Positions 8,004-17,484 of a stretch of DNA of 64,000 bases are shown piece after piece; position 1 is the first letter of the stretch; each line of letters begins with the position of its first letter. Source of the DNA: CBDCVN01 sp965223585 (GTDB lineage: Bacteria > Deinococcota > Deinococci > Deinococcales > Trueperaceae); contig CBDCWW010000022.1 of the NCBI GenBank assembly GCA_965223585.1, forward strand, positions 248,001 to 312,000. The letters run 5' to 3'. Both the position numbers and the translations under genes were made by a program. A model generated the notes under the pieces. It was not told the DNA's origin. It searched no databases and saw only the letters and a list, made by a program, of their open reading frames with translations.

Positions 8004-9197
8004 ATGAAAAACTTTTTTGCTATTTTGGGAATTAGTGTTGGTTTGTTTTTTGGTTTTGTTTGGGCACAAGAAACTATCAAGATTGGCGTTGTCACCAGTT
8101 TAACTGGGCGTTTTGCTGAATTTGGTGAGCAACATAAGGCTGGATTTTTGGTTGCACTCGAGAAAATAAATGCAGAAGGTGGAATTAATGGAAAGCTAAT
8201 AGAGCTTGTTATTGAAGATGATACTTCAGAACAAAGATTAGCACTTTCTGCAGCTGAGAAGTTACTAAAAGGAGATATACCCATTATACTTGGAGCTTAC
8301 GCTTCATCTATCACTAATCCTTTGAGTCAATACCTTACCCGTGAGGAATTTCCTTTTTTGGTTTTTACTAGTTCAGCTGATAGCATTACTTGTCCGGGTT
8401 CAGAGTGGGTATTCCGCATAAATCAGCCTGCTACTGCTTATGCGGAGGTACTTTTTGATATATATGACAACTTACGTGCCAAAGGGGAAGAAATTAGCTC
8501 TATAGCACTAATTCACGGTAATGGTAGCTTTGAAACTGCTGTTGCTGATGCTGCTAAATTACTAGCTGCTGACCGTGACTATGATCTTGTTGAGGTTGAA
8601 AGTTATGACAAGGGCATTACAGATTTTCGCCCAGTTTTAAATCGCTTTAAAAATGCTTTGCCAGATGTTGTCATGATGGTTTCCTATGCTGAAGATTCTG
8701 TAGCCGTTATGCGCCAAACAAAAGAAGTAGGTCTAAACGCTAAGGTCTTTGCTGGTGGTGCAGCTGGTTTCGCACTCCCTAACTTTGTTGAAGGTGCTGG
8801 TGATGCTGCTGAGTATGTTATTACTGCTACTGCATGGACAAAGGATGTTGCCTACCCCGGTGCAAAAGACCTTCATACAAACCTTAAAGAAGAGCTGGAT
8901 AAAGAGCCTTCTTACCATTCGGCTCAAGCCTATGCGGGTCTCTTAACTGCTGTTGATGTACTTCGTCGTTCAAAAAGTTTGGAGTCAAGAGATATACAGA
9001 AGGCCCTAGTAGAAACTGATTTGCCAGAAACTGCTTATGGCCCAATTCGCTTTCAAACAGAAGGTGATTGTCGCAATCAAAACCCTATCAAGATGATTGC
9101 TGAGCAAGTTGTTGATGGTGAATTTGTTACGGTTTTTCCAGAAGCAGCCGCTACTAATAATCTGATTTATCCCACTCCTAGCTGGAGTGAACGTTAA
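8004..9197 (+). CDS. livK: Branched-chain amino acid (or related) ABC transporter binding protein, LivK type
   Basis: This periplasmic type-I binding protein captures leucine, isoleucine, valine or a related ligand and hands it to LivHM. The start at 8004 is chosen because AAGGAGG lies six bases upstream (7991-7997) and a clear signal peptide follows (FFAILGISVGLFFGFVWAQ). Family blocks are KIGVVTSLTGRFAEFGEQ, ALEKINAEGGINGK and the hinge-region ALIHGNGSFET. The mature protein is about 376 residues, the usual size. The permease and ATPase genes lie 10 kb away at 19127-22537, separated by accessory genes, which is unusual for this operon. Confidence 0.92.
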   Translation: MKNFFAILGISVGLFFGFVWAQETIKIGVVTSLTGRFAEFGEQHKAGFLVALEKINAEGGINGKLIELVIEDDTSEQRLALSAAEKLLKGDIPIILGAYASSITNPLSQYLTREEFPFLVFTSSADSITCPGSEWVFRINQPATAYAEVLFDIYDNLRAKGEEISSIALIHGNGSFETAVADAAKLLAADRDYDLVEVESYDKGITDFRPVLNRFKNALPDVVMMVSYAEDSVAVMRQTKEVGLNAKVFAGGAAGFALPNFVEGAGDAAEYVITATAWTKDVAYPGAKDLHTNLKEELDKEPSYHSAQAYAGLLTAVDVLRRSKSLESRDIQKALVETDLPETAYGPIRFQTEGDCRNQNPIKMIAEQVVDGEFVTVFPEAAATNNLIYPTPSWSER

Positions 9198-9301
9198 ACT
9201 AAGGTTGTTTTGTGAGTTACTCGAGCAACTCTCTACAGTGGTTTTTGCTAAATTAAGAAAGAATACTTAGAGGATTTATTCCATGCTAGGAGGTGAATTC
9301 A

Positions 9302-10123
9302 ATGTCTATAATCAATGAGAAAGCTCTATGGAAAAGAATTAAGGATTTTTCACTTGATGATTCTGAGAGTGCTTTTCCCTTTTCTGCTAGGTTGACAAGG
9401 GAAAACGGTTGGAATAAAGCCTATACTCAAAGGGTTATAAAAGAGTATAAGCGCTTTGCTTTTTTGACTATAGCTGCGGGGCATTCTGTTACACCTTCTG
9501 TAGATATTGACCAAGTATGGCATTTGCATCTTTGTTACACAGAATCTTATTGGGAGAAATTTTGTGGTGAGGTATTAAAACAGCCTTTACATCATGGACC
9601 AACTAAAGGAGGTTGTAAAGAAAAAGATAAATTTCATGACTGGTATGCAAGAACCTTAGCAAGTTACGAGCATTTCTTCACTGAAAAGCCCCCAAAAGAC
9701 ATTTGGCCCCCTGTAGGTGAGCGTTTTGCTAAGGCTAGTCGTATAAAACAGGTTAGCGCACGTACTCACTGGGTAATTCCTAAACCCCGTTTCTTATGGG
9801 ACTTCAAATGGCCTTATTACTTAGGTTTCAGCCTTTTAATAATTATTGTAGCTAGTTTACTATTAGGTAATACAAGTACAGCAAGCAATAATAATGATGA
9901 TCTTCTAGCTTTGGGAATTTTTATAATTCTTTCTATATTTGTTTTGACTGTATGGCTAGCTGTTAGGGGGAAATTTAAGTCAAAAGATAATATATATCCT
10001 ACAGAAGAACAGCCCTCAGAAGAAAATCGCTCACCATGGTCATGGTTTTGGCTTTTTGGCAGCGGAGATAGCGATAGTGATGATGGCGATGGTTGTGGAG
10101 GCTGTGGCTGTGGTTGTGGATAA
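9302..10123 (+). CDS. TIGR04222-like membrane protein with Gly/Cys-rich tail
   Basis: The start at 9302 has AGGAGGT at 9288-9294; an in-frame GTG at 9293 overlaps that site and is unlikely. The N-terminal 150 residues carry the VDIDQVWHLHLCYTESYW motif of glycine-rich-domain (GRDP/DUF1399-like) proteins. Two transmembrane segments follow (about 180-205 and 215-235). The tail ends in acidic DSDSDDGDG and a CGGCGCGCG run. The combination of a soluble head, TM pair and Gly/Cys tail is what I recall for TIGR04222-type proteins. The function of the family is unknown. It follows livK by about 100 bp but probably has its own transcript. Confidence 0.6.
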   Translation: MSIINEKALWKRIKDFSLDDSESAFPFSARLTRENGWNKAYTQRVIKEYKRFAFLTIAAGHSVTPSVDIDQVWHLHLCYTESYWEKFCGEVLKQPLHHGPTKGGCKEKDKFHDWYARTLASYEHFFTEKPPKDIWPPVGERFAKASRIKQVSARTHWVIPKPRFLWDFKWPYYLGFSLLIIIVASLLLGNTSTASNNNDDLLALGIFIILSIFVLTVWLAVRGKFKSKDNIYPTEEQPSEENRSPWSWFWLFGSGDSDSDDGDGCGGCGCGCG

Positions 10124-10204
10124 ATGTTGTATAAGATTCTATTTTGCTCTCAAGATGATTAATAATATAGAAAAAGTGAGCAAGCCTTGGGAGTCTTTAT
10201 TAAC

Positions 10205-10242
10205 CTGTAGGGTGTCATGTTTGGCGACGGAGCACCCTACAG
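10205..10242 (+). terminator. Perfect 10-bp stem-loop, probable terminator or REP-like repeat
   Basis: CTGTAGGGTG (10205-10214) pairs perfectly with CACCCTACAG (10233-10242) around an 18-base loop, followed by ACTTTTCC. It lies 82 bp after the TIGR04222-like gene. The short T-run fits a modest intrinsic terminator. It may also be one copy of a dispersed hairpin repeat. The rest of 10124-10408 holds no visible gene. Confidence 0.5.
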
Positions 10243-10408
10243 ACTTTTCCAACACTTAGAAAGGGTTCAAATATGAAATTTAATTTGAGACACCTGTTTT
10301 AGATACTTAGTAAGTACCTAAAGTGCTAGTTATTATTAGCCTACCATTTGTTTTAAAGAAAGTTTAGTTTTTAGTCAACTTTATTAAGTTTTGTATGAAA
10401 GGTATTTC

Positions 10409-12034
10409 ATGTTACAAGGAAACTACTTATTAGCAATATTAGTTGCTCTAGCACTAAATTTAGTTCCAATTTATGCGGTTGCTGAAGAGGGTATAGCTAG
10501 TCCTAATCAACAAATAGAGGAAGATACTGAAGCAGCTTGTAAAAACAATCTTGTATTAATTATACGCACAAATTCTGATAAATCTGCCTGTGTAACTGCT
10601 GAAACAGCACAAGTATTGATTAGACGTAAACAAGCTAGGTATCCTTTTGAAACTTCACAACTAATCCGAGTGCCATTTAAACTTCCAGCAGATATCAAGA
10701 AAAAAACCATAGAAAATATAAGTTTGGGAGATTGGATGTCTGAAGCCCATTTCGAAATTGCAAGTAGTGATTCTTATGCTCTTGTTTGGTGGATGCCCAA
10801 TGAGTTTTGGCAATCTCTATTATTTAAGGTTTCAGGGCAAGGAGATTTACTAAATAATATTTTACCTGATATTTCGATTTTAGCCATTAGTCAAGCAGAT
10901 ATAAATCTTTTGGGTGTATCAGAATATTACTCAAAAGAAGAAATTGAAAAAGGTCTTGTAATTGCCTTTACAGACGCTAAAAGTAAAGAGCAGAAAATCC
11001 ATCTAACTCAATCTATTCATCCAGATTTAAAGAGATACTTGGATGCATATAAATCTGGACTAGTTAGCTCTATGGGGGAAATTGGGGAAAATACATACTT
11101 TTATGTTCTCAACAATAGATCTAAAGAAAACCTCTTATTACTTGACCCTTATCAGAAAGGAGAAATTAACATCCAATTAAAAAGAAGAAACAAGGGTGTA
11201 GTGATAGCTAATATCAAGACACCACTTAATTCGTTATTCATTCCTCGCAAATGCCCTAATGGTGAAGATACACATGTTTCTTGGGAATATTGCCCTTGGG
11301 CAGGAAATGTAGATGAAAAAAACATTATGATTGCTAATGGGCAGGTTTCTTTAACGCAGAGCCAGACACAATTCACATCACCTTCAAATGTTAAGAGAAA
11401 ACCTTTTAGTGATATTGATGTGGAAACTGCTTCGCTTGATACAACTTTTCAATTTGTGGATAAGAATCTGGATACTGGCCTTATTATCTGGATGCCCGGC
11501 GAGGTAATAATCTCTAATTTAATTAGAGATTCCATGTTTGATGACACTTTGCAAGAAGCACTTTTTAATGACTTATTGAATACTTCACTTCTCATTGTCC
11601 GTCAGGGTGGTGAAGGTTTTCTGGGTATAAGAAGTTTTTACTCAAAGGAAGAAATTGACAAGGGAATGATTATCACTTTCACAAATCTGAAAGGTGAAAA
11701 ACAAAGGATTTACCCAGCGCAGAACATCAGTCCAAATCTTGAAATGCTTATTGACCAATACAAATTCTTCCAGAGTGCTGATTTAGGTAGTTCTGGTGAG
11801 AATACAGTTGTTTATGTACTAAATAATAAAACTGAGGATAGCCAAAGACTACTTGATCCCTATCAAAAGGGTATCTTAAACGTTCAGCTAAAGAAAAGGA
11901 ATGGAGACTATATGACAGCTGATGTAAAGATGCCTCTTAATGCTCTTTTTGTTCCACGCAAGTGCCCTAAGGGTAAAGATGCACATGTTTCTTGGGCATA
12001 TTGTCCTTGGTCAGGCGAACAACCTAGATATTAG
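10409..12034 (+). CDS. Secreted protein with an internal domain duplication, unknown function
   Basis: Starting at ATG 10409 (GAAAGG upstream), the product has 541 residues. A signal peptide covers about 1-27 (LLAILVALALNLVPIYAVA). The body consists of two homologous halves. Each has a block around YSKEEIEKGLVIAFT or YSKEEIDKGMIITFT, a GENTYFYVLNN or GENTVVYVLNN strand, LLDPYQKG, and an end block LFIPRKCPNGEDTHVSWEYCPW or LFVPRKCPKGKDAHVSWAYCPW. The two paired Cys in each end block could form disulfides or bind metal. I do not recognise the family. It lies 20 bp before the RpfF-like gene on the same strand, so co-expression is likely. Confidence 0.75.
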   Translation: MLQGNYLLAILVALALNLVPIYAVAEEGIASPNQQIEEDTEAACKNNLVLIIRTNSDKSACVTAETAQVLIRRKQARYPFETSQLIRVPFKLPADIKKKTIENISLGDWMSEAHFEIASSDSYALVWWMPNEFWQSLLFKVSGQGDLLNNILPDISILAISQADINLLGVSEYYSKEEIEKGLVIAFTDAKSKEQKIHLTQSIHPDLKRYLDAYKSGLVSSMGEIGENTYFYVLNNRSKENLLLLDPYQKGEINIQLKRRNKGVVIANIKTPLNSLFIPRKCPNGEDTHVSWEYCPWAGNVDEKNIMIANGQVSLTQSQTQFTSPSNVKRKPFSDIDVETASLDTTFQFVDKNLDTGLIIWMPGEVIISNLIRDSMFDDTLQEALFNDLLNTSLLIVRQGGEGFLGIRSFYSKEEIDKGMIITFTNLKGEKQRIYPAQNISPNLEMLIDQYKFFQSADLGSSGENTVVYVLNNKTEDSQRLLDPYQKGILNVQLKKRNGDYMTADVKMPLNALFVPRKCPKGKDAHVSWAYCPWSGEQPRY

Positions 12035-12054
12035 GTCTAAAGGACTGCTTAAAC

Positions 12055-12891
12055 ATGAATGAAGTAATTAAGCAAATGGCACTAAAAGAATTGATGGTTC
12101 ACCATCAAGACAAAATTAATGCTGTTTGGACAACTATGAATTCCAAAAGTCGCCGATGCTTTACATTAAGCATGCTTCAAGAAGTAAAACAAGTTTTTGA
12201 TGCTATTGATAATTTAGACAAACCACCTTACTGCCTTGTTATTAATTCCAACCATCCTAAGATATTTAATTCTGGAGGGGATTTATTATACTTCATTGAT
12301 CTAATCCATAAAAAGGACGAAAAGAAGTTATTAGAGCATGGACTTATCTGTATAGACTTAATTCATTGGTTAATAACAGGTGGATGTCATGGTGTGGTAA
12401 CTATTGCTGGTGTCGCAGGAAGTGCTCTTGGTGGTGGTTTTGAATGTGCATTAGCTTGTCATTATATGATTTCTGAAAAAAGAAGTACTTTTGCTTTGCC
12501 AGAAATTATATTTGGATTACTTCCGGGTATGGGAGGTTTCGCAATGCTAGCAAGGTACATTGGTATTACTGGTGCTGATAGGGCGTTTTCTACAGGAAAG
12601 TCATACTCTGCAAGAGAACTATATGATTTAGGAGTAGTTTATAAACTTGTAGAAAACGGTCGATGTAATAAGGAAATAGAGGCTTTTGTAAAAACTCTTA
12701 TAACTAAGCAGGCAAGCATAAATATATTACAAAGGTTAAAGAGGAAGGCTTTTCCAATAACCTACAGTGATTTGCAATACAACGTTGAATTATGGGTTGA
12801 GAGAGTGCTCCAATTGAATGAAAAGGATACTAGAAAAATGCAACGCTTAGCAAGCAGACAAGAGGAGAAGTGTCTATTCACTGCTTGTTAA
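12055..12891 (+). CDS. RpfF-like crotonase (candidate DSF-family signal synthase)
   Basis: This is a 278-residue crotonase-fold protein. The similarity to Xanthomonas RpfF, which makes the cis-2-unsaturated fatty-acid signal DSF from acyl-ACP, goes beyond the general family. FNSGGDLLYFIDLI parallels FNLGGDLALFCQLI. GSALGGGFECALACH parallels GNALGGGFEAALSCH. LPEIIFGLLPGMG parallels LPEVLFDLFPGMG. The C-terminal ELWVERVLQLNEK block parallels EIWVDTAMQLGEK. The two catalytic glutamates of RpfF (20 residues apart) appear here as Glu130 and Glu150, also 20 apart. No rpfC/rpfG sensor genes are nearby. An ordinary enoyl-CoA hydratase is the main alternative. The RpfF parallels are from memory. Confidence 0.75.
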   Translation: MNEVIKQMALKELMVHHQDKINAVWTTMNSKSRRCFTLSMLQEVKQVFDAIDNLDKPPYCLVINSNHPKIFNSGGDLLYFIDLIHKKDEKKLLEHGLICIDLIHWLITGGCHGVVTIAGVAGSALGGGFECALACHYMISEKRSTFALPEIIFGLLPGMGGFAMLARYIGITGADRAFSTGKSYSARELYDLGVVYKLVENGRCNKEIEAFVKTLITKQASINILQRLKRKAFPITYSDLQYNVELWVERVLQLNEKDTRKMQRLASRQEEKCLFTAC

Positions 12892-12968
12892 ACAATATCT
12901 TAGGAAGTAAGAGCTACATGAATAATTTTGATTCCCTGAATTTCGAAATTCACGTTAGGAAAGGTTTT

Positions 12969-13847
12969 ATGAAAATTTTAAAAGATAATGTCACTAATTT
13001 AAATAGTTTTAGATTCTACAAATACTTTATTCTTATTGTTATTTCGTTAACTGCTTGTGTGCCTAGTACTGGAGAACAATCACCACCAGCCAATACAAGT
13101 GCATATGATGTTTATACCTTACTAGACTTAATAGTGATTGAGTCTCAACTAGGCAATTATAAACAAGCATTAATTTACTCTGAGGAGGCTTTAGCCAAGG
13201 CTAAAAGTACTAAAGATAAAGAACTTGAAAGTTGGGCTCTTATTCTTTTGGGTGAAAGCCACTACGGCTTAGGTAATTTTCAGAAGTCTATACCTTATTA
13301 TGAACAAGCCCTACGTAATGCTCGAGCCATTGGAAATAAAGAACTTGAAGGCGCTGCCCTTGTTGATTTAGCAGGTTCTCATCTTGAAATAAGCAACTAC
13401 CAAAAAGGATTACTTTATTCTGAGCAAGCTTTGAGTATTGCTAGGTCAACTAAAAACAAAGAGTTTGAAGGTTTTGCACTTACTAATTTGGGATTTTCCC
13501 ATGTTCTGTTAGGTAATTTCCAAGAAGGAATAACTTTTTCTGAGCAAGCTCTAGAAATCTTCATCAAAGTCGAGAATAAAGAATTTGAAGGCATTGTCAA
13601 TACTAACTTAGGAGTTGCTTATGTTAGTTTAGAAAACTTCCAAAAAGCATTAACCTATGGTGAAAAAGCCTTAAAAATAGCTAAAGAAATGAAGAATATA
13701 GGAATGGAAGGTAGAGCATCTCTAGTTTTAGGGTATAGCTATCTTGGTTTAAAAGAATATGGCAAGTCTAAAAAATACCTTGAAGCGGCTCGATCTCTTT
13801 TAAATGAAAAGGAAATGAACTTCATTGACCAATCAATGAAACTCTAA
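12969..13847 (+). CDS. TPR-repeat lipoprotein
   Basis: ATG 12969 follows AGGAAAGG and starts a 292-residue protein. The N-terminus has a hydrophobic segment and a lipobox ending in Leu-Thr-Ala-Cys (ILIVISLTAC), so it is probably lipid-anchored. At least five 40-residue tetratricopeptide repeats follow (YKQALIYSEEALAKA, FQKSIPYYEQALRNA, YQKGLLYSEQALSIA, FQEGITFSEQALEIF, FQKALTYGEKALKIA). Each is linked by an NKEFEG or NKELEG turn, the LGN/TPR_12 style. TPRs are protein-binding scaffolds; the partner is unknown. It lies just downstream of the RpfF-like gene and contains the only CTCGAG between 9.23 and 17.73 kb. Confidence 0.8.
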   Translation: MKILKDNVTNLNSFRFYKYFILIVISLTACVPSTGEQSPPANTSAYDVYTLLDLIVIESQLGNYKQALIYSEEALAKAKSTKDKELESWALILLGESHYGLGNFQKSIPYYEQALRNARAIGNKELEGAALVDLAGSHLEISNYQKGLLYSEQALSIARSTKNKEFEGFALTNLGFSHVLLGNFQEGITFSEQALEIFIKVENKEFEGIVNTNLGVAYVSLENFQKALTYGEKALKIAKEMKNIGMEGRASLVLGYSYLGLKEYGKSKKYLEAARSLLNEKEMNFIDQSMKL

Positions 13848-13966
13848 AAGTTAATGGGTGCAACACAAAGATTGTATGGGTAACGCTAACTTTTTATAAA
13901 GGCACTTATTTGAGAGTCAATGGGTATTGCTTTACAACATCAAGCAATAAGGAAAGGAAACAAACT

Positions 13967-14254
13967 ATGAGTTCTAACGCTAAAGTAGTTAATGCTGAGC
14001 CAAACTACATCCAAAGTAACGTTCGGCAAACTAAATTATGGCAAAAGACTAGTAAATGGAAGCTAACATTGCTGAATGCTTTTGCTTTGACTCTGATCTC
14101 CATAGCATTCTGTTCGCTACCTCTTCTTTGGTTATTAAAAATAGAAATCAAATCTTTAAGCCTTATAGGATTTACTTTAGCGCTAATTGGTCTTTTATTC
14201 GTGGTGGCTTGCCTTGAAAAGGCACTACAAGAAAATCGAACCATAGATCAATAG
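13967..14254 (+). CDS. Small two-TM membrane protein
   Basis: The start at 13967 has AAGGAAAGG upstream; the longer frame from 13910 lacks a ribosome site. The 95-residue protein has a soluble N-terminal 40 residues. Two hydrophobic segments follow (LLNAFALTLISIAFCSLPLLWLL and LIGFTLALIGLLFVVACL), separated by a short loop. No family is recognised. Confidence 0.55.
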   Translation: MSSNAKVVNAEPNYIQSNVRQTKLWQKTSKWKLTLLNAFALTLISIAFCSLPLLWLLKIEIKSLSLIGFTLALIGLLFVVACLEKALQENRTIDQ

Positions 14255-14317
14255 TATCTAATTTACCCACAGAAGTATTTTCTTGACCTTAGCACATACT
14301 TAAAATTCTCAGGAGAA

Positions 14318-14962
14318 ATGATGAAAACTTTTATACTAGTATTTGGATCTATCTTTTTATTAATTGTTTCTAGCTGCACTCCAGTTACTCAAGGTGCTAG
14401 TAATACACACCCTATAAAAGTAGCTTTTGCTGAAGATATTTCAGAATTAGAGAGTGTAAATGTAGTTGTTGGGAAAATTGTATACGTACAAATAGAGCAA
14501 CCCTCTGGTTTTTTTGATTTTAGTAAAAGGCAATTAGATAATCTTGATGAACAACTAAGCAACATTGGTCGCAGAACCAAAGAAAATAACATTTTGGTTA
14601 CAGAAGCCTCTTCTTGGTTTACTTTAGTAGATTACCAACTTCTGTATAGTGCTAACGATGAACTTGTACTAGTTGATGATGAAGATTGGAGTATTAAACT
14701 TAAAAAAACAATAGCTCGTCGTAAGATAGAAAGAGTTAATAAGATCCAACCTCGAAACGTAAATATCCGCTATAGCGAGTGGTTTGATTTTGTATTTGCT
14801 ATTACCCCAGACAACAAAGCTAGTGGAGATTATGTTGTTGTAGTCAATGTTAAATTACAAGGTAGCGCTGAGCTTGGAAAAGTTGTACTTAGATTTAAAG
14901 CACCATCAAATGACATTCCCCAAAATACTCCTGAAGAAAGCAATAGTGATCTTGCTTCTTAG
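14318..14962 (+). CDS. Putative lipoprotein, unknown function
   Basis: The gene has AGGAG seven bases upstream and encodes 214 residues. The N-terminus FILVFGSIFLLIVSSC is a signal peptide with a lipobox-like Val-Ser-Ser-Cys. The remainder is soluble, mostly beta-strand/loop in appearance, with a charged middle (IKLKKTIARRKIERVNK). It ends in a polar tail. No family is recognised. It sits in a run of same-strand genes for exported proteins with gaps of about 30-110 bp. Confidence 0.65.
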   Translation: MMKTFILVFGSIFLLIVSSCTPVTQGASNTHPIKVAFAEDISELESVNVVVGKIVYVQIEQPSGFFDFSKRQLDNLDEQLSNIGRRTKENNILVTEASSWFTLVDYQLLYSANDELVLVDDEDWSIKLKKTIARRKIERVNKIQPRNVNIRYSEWFDFVFAITPDNKASGDYVVVVNVKLQGSAELGKVVLRFKAPSNDIPQNTPEESNSDLAS

Positions 14963-15012
14963 AAAAGTTCTGTTACAAATGAATTCTATAGCACTTGGAG
15001 CTCTATAAATTC

Positions 15013-16023
15013 ATGAAAAAAGTTTTATTTTGTTTAGTATTAGCTTTTGGTCTTAACAGTGTTTTCTCTCAGGGAGGCAAATTAATTCTTTTGTTAGTCC
15101 CCATACAGGGCAGTGATGATTATTACGGTCAGCTTGCAGATTCATCTGGTTTGTATATTGGTCCTGTAATCCAAATTGCTCATCAAGTTGGACAGGCTTT
15201 TTTGCGTAGTCCTGCTAGTACGACTATTACCGCTGAAATAGGCGCTGCTACAGCTACCTTTTCTATGTATGTAGAGGAAGCGTCAGAAGCAATCAGTAGT
15301 ATTATTCTTAGGGCAGCTGAAAATGAAGCTACAGAAAATGATGAAGTATCTGCTACAGAAGAAACGGAAAAGGATTCACCAGAAGAGGTAGAAAGCAAAG
15401 TTAGTGATCTTGAACCAGACTCTGAATTAGCAGATAGTACTGTCAAAAAAATTGAGGATTTTGTTAGTTCACTACTTCAAGAGGATTCTACAGAGGTTAA
15501 ACCCCTCGGTTACGATGAAATGATAGCTCTTTTTAAAGAGGAAGCGAGTAAGGATAAAGATTTAAAAGAAACAGGGTACAAGGAAGAAGAGATAGTAGCT
15601 GCCTATTATCTTGCTCTAGATTTGTATCTCAAAGAGAGCGGTAAATCGATTCATTCTATTAAAAATGTAGATGATTTGCGAAACATTCTTTTTACAGATC
15701 GTAGATGGAGTATGGCATACATCATAGAGGGCGCTAAGAAGGGTGACCCTAACACTAAATTAGCGTTAAAAGTAGGAAGGTGGGCAAAGAGTGATCCTTT
15801 AAATGGTGTGCAGGGAATTACAGAAGAGGATATAGCAAATGCATATCATGCAGTGATTTCACATTTTAATCGTTCAAAATTTGGTGGGTTTTGGAGCACG
15901 GAAAATGAACTACAGCTAAAAATGCTTTTGATTGAAAAGAGATCTGCTGTTGTAGAAAGGCTTAATTATATTATTAAAGAAAATCAGCATAGAGAAAGTA
16001 TTAGGAAAAGGAATTGGTTCTAG
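15013..16023 (+). CDS. Secreted protein with acidic linker, unknown function
   Basis: ATG 15013 begins a signal peptide (KKVLFCLVLAFGLNSVFSQ). A TTG start at 14995 is an alternative. An N-terminal domain of about 90 residues is followed by a strongly acidic Glu/Asp/Ser-rich linker (about 105-165). A helical, Lys-rich C-terminal domain follows (about 165-336) with EEIVAAYYLALDLYLKESGK and EEDIANAYHAVISHF blocks that look like two related helical units. No family is recognised. Confidence 0.6.
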   Translation: MKKVLFCLVLAFGLNSVFSQGGKLILLLVPIQGSDDYYGQLADSSGLYIGPVIQIAHQVGQAFLRSPASTTITAEIGAATATFSMYVEEASEAISSIILRAAENEATENDEVSATEETEKDSPEEVESKVSDLEPDSELADSTVKKIEDFVSSLLQEDSTEVKPLGYDEMIALFKEEASKDKDLKETGYKEEEIVAAYYLALDLYLKESGKSIHSIKNVDDLRNILFTDRRWSMAYIIEGAKKGDPNTKLALKVGRWAKSDPLNGVQGITEEDIANAYHAVISHFNRSKFGGFWSTENELQLKMLLIEKRSAVVERLNYIIKENQHRESIRKRNWF

Positions 16024-16236
16024 TTTTTTGTTGCTACTCGTTTAAGGGCAATTTAATGGCTTTTGTTAAGGGTTTTAACCTTGCAATAAACAAAGCTATA
16101 AAAACCCAGTTTTCTAGGATTATCTTCAGTTCATTTTAGGCTTCACAATTCTGGTAAGAAACACGCTAATTGCTGTTGATAACCAAGTATTTCCTCAAGG
16201 AAAGCATATTCTGCCACAGCAAAATGATTCAATTTG

Positions 16237-17394
16237 ATGAAAATCAATCTAAACTGTTCCCTAGTGCCTATAAAAAGAGGTAATAAGTTGTTTGAAAATG
16301 AACGACCAACTAGAAGAGTTGGCATCCTACTAGGAATCGGCATTTTATGTATGCCAATGATATTTGCTTGGTTCACTTTAAGAAGGGGCTATTCAGCCTC
16401 ATCAAGGATTATATCCTTTTTTTGGTTGCTGGTAATTTTTATGGGCTCTTATGGTAATCCACATATACGTGAAATTAGAAGCTTAGATAATCAAGCATTT
16501 CTTTTAATGGAGGAAGGTAGTTACAAGGAAGCTGAATCTCTAGTCAGGCAGGCTATAGAGATAGCTAAGGATAATCTAGGTGAGAAACACCGTGTCTATG
16601 CTATAGAACTCAAACATCTTGCATTTTTATTAAAAGCAATGAGTCGTTATAAAGAAGCTGAAATGCTTCATAGGGAGATTATTGAGATAGATAGGCTTAC
16701 TATTGGTGAACAGCATCCTGAATATGTTACCACACTCAATAACTTTGCATTCTTGTTAGTAAAAACGGGTGGCTATAAAGAAGCTGAAGTGCTTTATAGG
16801 CAGGCTATAGAGATGGCTAAAGCTACTATAGGTGGAAACCACCCTGATTATGCTGAACTCCTTGTTAACTTTGCTAACTTGCTAAGAAATATAAGCCGCT
16901 ATGAAGAAGCTGAATCTCTTTATAGACAGGCCATGGAAGCTGTTGGCGAAAAACACCCCCAATATACCAAGTACCTCAACTCCTTTGCTTTTTTGTTACA
17001 GGATATGAGGCGCTATGAAGAAGCAGAAAATCTTTTGAGGCAAGCTATTAGTATAGATAAAACTATTCTAGGAGAGAACCATACTGATTATGGCATAGAT
17101 CTCCATAATCTAGCTTTCATATTAGGAGATATGAGGGAACGCCATAGAGAAGCCGAGCATCTTTACAGAGAAGCCCTAAAGATATTTAAGTCTAATTTAG
17201 GTGAGGAGCATCCTGAATATGCTAACAGCTTAAATCAGCTTGCTCACTTATTAGAACGTAGGGGACGTTATGTAGAAGCTGAACTTCTATATAAACGATC
17301 TTTAGACATATTCACAGAAGTTTTTGGAGAGAATCACACTATGACTCAAAGAGTAGAGCAAAACTACCAAAACCTTCTAGAAGCTAAAAAATAA
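16237..17394 (+). CDS. Membrane-anchored TPR protein (kinesin-light-chain-like repeats)
   Basis: The protein has up to 385 residues. Two hydrophobic segments lie near the N-terminus (VGILLGIGILCMPMIFAWF and IISFFWLLVIFMGSYG). About seven 42-residue TPRs follow with the pattern RYKEAEMLHREIIEIDRLTIGEQHPEY, the TPR_10/12 type found in kinesin light chains and many bacterial signalling proteins. The start is uncertain: ATG 16237 has no clear ribosome site, while TTG 16288 has AGAGG upstream. It likely displays a scaffold at the inner membrane; partner unknown. Confidence 0.75.
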   Translation: MKINLNCSLVPIKRGNKLFENERPTRRVGILLGIGILCMPMIFAWFTLRRGYSASSRIISFFWLLVIFMGSYGNPHIREIRSLDNQAFLLMEEGSYKEAESLVRQAIEIAKDNLGEKHRVYAIELKHLAFLLKAMSRYKEAEMLHREIIEIDRLTIGEQHPEYVTTLNNFAFLLVKTGGYKEAEVLYRQAIEMAKATIGGNHPDYAELLVNFANLLRNISRYEEAESLYRQAMEAVGEKHPQYTKYLNSFAFLLQDMRRYEEAENLLRQAISIDKTILGENHTDYGIDLHNLAFILGDMRERHREAEHLYREALKIFKSNLGEEHPEYANSLNQLAHLLERRGRYVEAELLYKRSLDIFTEVFGENHTMTQRVEQNYQNLLEAKK

Positions 17395-17484
17395 TTCAAT
17401 TAATCACGCACAAACCTCAGTGACATTTTAAGAGTGATTAGTACTCCCTAATCGATGTTACAGATTTTTTGAAGGAAGGAAATT

